From a bacterium (GTDB lineage: Bacteria > Auribacterota > Auribacteria > Auribacterales > Auribacteraceae): a stretch of 64,000 nt of DNA. The stretch is from NCBI GenBank assembly GCA_024233545.1, contig JACKPL010000002.1, forward strand, positions 62,001 to 126,000, read 5' to 3'. The notes beneath the pieces were generated by a model. The model worked only from the letters and a program-made list of their open reading frames with translations, did no database searches and was not told the DNA's origin. Shown piece by piece: positions 61,059 to 64,000 of the stretch. Both the position numbers and the translations under genes were made by a program. Positions within the stretch are counted from its first letter, which is position 1; each line of letters opens with the position of its first letter.

Positions 61059-62894
61059 ATGATTCATTTAAGAACCGATTTAGTTCTTTTCATCGCGGCA
61101 TTACTATTTAGCATTTCAACGCTTTGCATGGCATATGATACTGCCGATATGTCAAGCGAGCGGGATAAGTATCTCAGGCAACTCAATAGTACGAATGAAG
61201 AAGAGCGCATGAATGCGGTGATCAATCTTGGGAAAATTGCCAATGGAGCAGATATACCTTCGCTGGTAGGGGCGCTTAACGATAGCCACATTACCGTTCG
61301 AGTAAATGCCGCCCGTGCGTTAGGTGAGATAAATGATTCGGCGGCTGTTGTTCCCTTAATAGGGCTTCTGGATGATTCGGATTACCGAGTTCGTATTGCG
61401 GCGGCAGAAGCGTTAGGGCAAATTAGAGACAAACAAGCTATAAAGCCTTTGGTAAAAGCGGTAAAGGATACTCACGTTGAAGTTCAGTCAGCGGCTATAA
61501 TCGCGTTAGCGGATATAAAAACTGAGGTTAATCCCGCACCTATTATAGATGCACTGTCCAGTTCGGATACAAATGTTCGTGCACATTCTGCCCGTGCTCT
61601 GGGGATATTAAAAGTAGAGCAAGCAGTTGATACTTTGATAGATACCGCCCAGACCGACACTAATTGGCAGGTTCGAAAAGAAGCGGTTTGGGCTTTAGGA
61701 GAAATTAAAGACAGCCGTGCAATTCCTGTACTGCTGAAATCTCTTGAAAGCTCAGATTGGGATATTCAAAAGCAAGCCGCATTTGCACTGGGCAAGTTTA
61801 AAGCACAGCGAGCGGTGAATGCTTTAATAAATGCGTTACAGAAAAAAGACGGTGAATTAAAAAAAGAAGCGGCGTGGGCTTTAGGAGAAATCAAAGATCC
61901 ATCAGCTATTAAACCGCTCATCGAGGCACTTGAAACAACCGATTGGGATATACAAAAAGAAGCGTCTTTTGCGTTACTTTCTATTGGAAAACCAGCGGTT
62001 GAAGAATTAGTAATGGCAATGGAAAATGCATCGGATGGCAAAAAAGTATGGTTAATACGTATCCTTGGAAGAATCAAGGATTTACGTTCTATAAACACAT
62101 TAGTAGATGCGTTAGGGGACGATAACGAAGATATTGCTCGAAAGGCGGCATGGGCATTAGCAAAACTGCGGCATCACCAGACAGTAATATCCGCTTTGGA
62201 AGCGCTCGAACAAAAACAGCGAGGAAAATGGGCGGCAAAGGTTTTGATTGAAATCGGTTCGCTTTCTGTTGAGCCGCTGATTGATTTATTGAATGGTGAA
62301 TATGCTCAGCCGAGCGAGCTTGCACAAAGCCGGGCACATGATGTCCTTGCTAAAATCGGAATACCGAGTGTTTCTCCTCTGTTGCACGCTTTACGCGATG
62401 GGCGCATTCAAAACAAAAATGATGTGGTAGAAATTTTGACACAAATCGGACAGCCTTCGGTGAATTATCTGATTCCTGCGCTGGGTGATTCAAATGACCT
62501 TGTCCGCGAAACTGCCGCAGAGTGTCTCGGACGGATTAAAGACCCGAATGCCGTGGAACCGCTCATTCAATCTATTCAGGACAGCGCTCCTGATGTTCGT
62601 GCATGGATTGCATGGTCGTTGGGCGAAATTAAAGATCCCCGTGCAGTGGAACCGCTTATCGGCATGCTTAGTGATGACTATTGGTCGGTACGGTTTAAAG
62701 CGACCCAGGCCTTAGGGCATATTCGCGATCCTCGTGCGGTGGAGCCCCTTATTAAGATTTTGAACGATTCAGATCCTCGTGTCCTTGATGAGGCGTCTTG
62801 GGTGCTTGGCTCTATTACCGGTGAACGGCTGGGGCGCAATTACGATGCATGGCATTTGTGGTGGATATCGAATAAAAATGTAAAAGAAGAATAG
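61059..62894 (+). CDS. Secreted HEAT-repeat solenoid protein
   Basis: 611 residues from the ATG at 61059 (AAGGAG 12 bases upstream), which opens onto a signal peptide (MIHLRTDLVLFIAALLFSIS...CMA); an ATG at 61014 would place 15 polar residues before it. The rest consists of about 17-18 HEAT/PBS-lyase-type units of about 31 residues with the VR-xx-AA-xALGEI-D-AV-PLI consensus. Two blocks near residues 190-310 are nearly duplicated (WALGEIKD, SSDWDIQKQAAFAL and TTDWDIQKEASFAL). It ends ITGERLGRNYDAWHLW, like the cytoplasmic HEAT protein at 43544. It should be a periplasmic or surface scaffold with no enzymatic residues. Partner unknown. Confidence 0.9.
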   Translation: MIHLRTDLVLFIAALLFSISTLCMAYDTADMSSERDKYLRQLNSTNEEERMNAVINLGKIANGADIPSLVGALNDSHITVRVNAARALGEINDSAAVVPLIGLLDDSDYRVRIAAAEALGQIRDKQAIKPLVKAVKDTHVEVQSAAIIALADIKTEVNPAPIIDALSSSDTNVRAHSARALGILKVEQAVDTLIDTAQTDTNWQVRKEAVWALGEIKDSRAIPVLLKSLESSDWDIQKQAAFALGKFKAQRAVNALINALQKKDGELKKEAAWALGEIKDPSAIKPLIEALETTDWDIQKEASFALLSIGKPAVEELVMAMENASDGKKVWLIRILGRIKDLRSINTLVDALGDDNEDIARKAAWALAKLRHHQTVISALEALEQKQRGKWAAKVLIEIGSLSVEPLIDLLNGEYAQPSELAQSRAHDVLAKIGIPSVSPLLHALRDGRIQNKNDVVEILTQIGQPSVNYLIPALGDSNDLVRETAAECLGRIKDPNAVEPLIQSIQDSAPDVRAWIAWSLGEIKDPRAVEPLIGMLSDDYWSVRFKATQALGHIRDPRAVEPLIKILNDSDPRVLDEASWVLGSITGERLGRNYDAWHLWWISNKNVKEE

Positions 62895-62956
62895 TAGTAT
62901 CTGTTTTGATAATGAGCACTTTTCAAGTGTTTGCAGAAAATCATGGCGCGTATATT

Positions 62957-62985
62957 TTGACAGAACATGTGTATTTCGCTATAGT
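62957..62985 (+). promoter_or_regulatory. Sigma70-type promoter of the second sulfatase-like gene
   Basis: A perfect TTGACA at 62957-62962 and TATAGT at 62980-62985 with a 17-base spacer, 41 bp before the ATG at 63026. Confidence 0.75.
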
Positions 62986-63025
62986 GAATTATCATCAATA
63001 AAAATTGAGAGCGAGAAATAATGGT

Positions 63026-64000
63026 ATGTCAATAAACATAAAAAAGGCGTCACAGAGCGTTATTGCTGTTTTATGTGCATGTATTATTGCCGGTTTTGTA
63101 TGCGGGTGTGTGAACAGTTTTCTCTATGTAAAAGAAAACCGTTATTTTTTTCATAAAATGTATGCCACAATTGCCGGAGCATATTTATCTCGAATCAATA
63201 TGTTTATCCTTTTGTGTATTGTGTGTTTTACTGCGGTGCTTTTCCTGGAAAAAATAATATCCGGTTTATCGATAATCAAAAATCGGGATATTCATCTTAA
63301 CCGGTCTTTTCCTAACCGTTTGAAAAACCTCTTGTTTGCCTCTTTTTTTTTGTCATGTTTTGCGTGGTTCTTTACAAAAAGCAAAATATATATACGATTT
63401 GAACGCTTAGCAGATAATGGTTTCGGATCATTTTTTGTTGCACATCTGAATGTATGCTTTATTCTTTTTATAGGTGTCCTGATAGTGAGTGGAATGCTCT
63501 TGATACTCATTCATTATTATAAAGGGTTTGAACTGAATCATCTCTATAAAGCGGCGAAACCCTTTGTGCATTCAGCACGCTGGTGTGCAGGTGGTTTATG
63601 TATCTTTCTTTCAGCCGCCCATTTTTCGCTTGCCGCGATACGTTTTTTCAATAAACCGTCCGGTCCAAACATTATTTTAATCTCTATTGAAACATTGCGT
63701 GCAGACCATTTAAGTTGTTATGGGTATGGACGTTTGACATCGCCAAATATAGATGCTTTCTCGAAAGAAAGCGCATTATTTGAAAATGCCATTGTGCCGC
63801 GCGGAATTACGAATCCGTCGGTAACTTCGTTTTTAACTGGTTATTATCCTCGTACACATGGTGTCCGAACCCTCCGCCAGCGGATGGAACAAAAGTGGAA
63901 TACTGTGGCAGAGTTCTATCGAGATGCCGGGTATTCAACGGCGGCGTTCATCTGCAACAGCGTCCTTATCGAATATTTTTCGGGATTGGCAAATGGATTC
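63026..64000 (+). CDS. Membrane sulfatase/phosphotransferase-like protein, C-terminus cut by the right window edge
   Basis: 325 codons are visible. The ATG at 63026 follows GAGAGCGAG; an ATG five bases earlier opens a frame that stops after four codons. About five membrane segments occupy residues 10-205. The catalytic domain begins IILISIETLRADHLSCYGYG, where the usual first metal Asp is E222 and the second is D226. The nucleophile region reads RGITNPSVTSFLTG, with Thr262 in the position of the sulfatase Cys/Ser, as in the gene at 2137. It is a distant relative of that gene with the same layout. The second metal-binding half of the domain lies beyond the window. Probably an LtaS- or phosphoethanolamine-transferase-like envelope enzyme. 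Confidence 0.85.
   Translation, partial: MSINIKKASQSVIAVLCACIIAGFVCGCVNSFLYVKENRYFFHKMYATIAGAYLSRINMFILLCIVCFTAVLFLEKIISGLSIIKNRDIHLNRSFPNRLKNLLFASFFLSCFAWFFTKSKIYIRFERLADNGFGSFFVAHLNVCFILFIGVLIVSGMLLILIHYYKGFELNHLYKAAKPFVHSARWCAGGLCIFLSAAHFSLAAIRFFNKPSGPNIILISIETLRADHLSCYGYGRLTSPNIDAFSKESALFENAIVPRGITNPSVTSFLTGYYPRTHGVRTLRQRMEQKWNTVAEFYRDAGYSTAAFICNSVLIEYFSGLANGF

Noticed and set aside
1..64000. CRISPR arrays, insertion sequences, tRNA and rRNA genes
   Set aside because: No regularly spaced repeats, transposase genes, terminal inverted repeats, or tRNA T-loop/acceptor patterns were found in the intergenic regions.

Overview
This window looks like a chromosomal segment of a Gram-negative bacterium. 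It has outer-membrane efflux parts (a TolC-like channel and two RND pumps), a lipoprotein, periplasmic thiol-redox proteins and many multi-span membrane glycosyltransferases. It also encodes a good part of an oxidative TCA cycle: class II fumarase, citrate synthase, the complete 2-oxoglutarate dehydrogenase complex and a succinate-semialdehyde dehydrogenase. The giant secreted multidomain proteins, the HEAT-repeat proteins and the overall gene mix resemble candidate-phylum genomes such as Omnitrophota. That placement is an inference, because no rRNA, tRNA or ribosomal protein is present to anchor it.

Layout. 1-3948 (minus): a YfhO-type membrane protein cut by the left edge and a membrane sulfatase-like hydrolase. 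4278-9956 (plus): a lipoprotein with a transglutaminase-like domain and TPRs, then a cassette of circularly permuted ATP-grasp, alpha-E, Anbu proteasome-like peptidase and transglutaminase genes. 10088-14274 (plus): RND adaptor and pump. 14336-20594 (minus): a protein of unknown function, an MscS channel, an exported FKBP isomerase, a GT-C membrane protein, and an amino acid permease/EIIA gene that appears split by a frameshift. 20780-23376 (plus): GT-C and GT2 glycosyltransferases. 23399-27934 (minus): a 1511-residue secreted protein. 28132-29523: fumarase. 29539-31791 (minus): a frameshifted TPR gene and a GT-C gene with two compensating indels. 32164-36731: a second RND pump with its TolC partner. 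36862-41023: gabD, gltA and an MFS transporter. 41121-43369: a TlpA-like thioredoxin convergent with DsbD. 43544-52462: a small HEAT protein and a 2661-residue giant. 52487-58173 (minus): sucA-sucB-lpd. 58766-60680: Fur-family regulator, flavodoxin and LOG protein. 61059-64000: a secreted HEAT protein and a second sulfatase-like gene cut by the right edge.

The most unusual content is the pair of giant exported proteins at 23399-27934 and 44477-52462. They share an N-terminal domain with a D-x-H-x-H motif and a later GGFH motif, which I tentatively relate to the TIKI/TraB/ChaN hydrolase superfamily. One ends in an NAGPA-like phosphodiester glycosidase domain. The other carries a glucan-water-dikinase-like module (phosphohistidine swivel plus PPDK-type ATP-binding domain) followed by two HPr-like domains, behind a signal peptide. 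ATP-dependent phosphotransfer domains in a protein that seems to be exported are not explained by any pathway I know.

Several genes on the minus strand between 18.7 and 31 kb carry single-base indels. These are either assembly errors or real decay. Well-formed sigma70-type promoters, three strong terminators and several palindromic operator candidates are listed. The most notable operators lie around sucA, the Fur-family gene, the second RND operon and the secreted HEAT gene. I saw no CRISPR array, insertion sequence, rRNA or tRNA.
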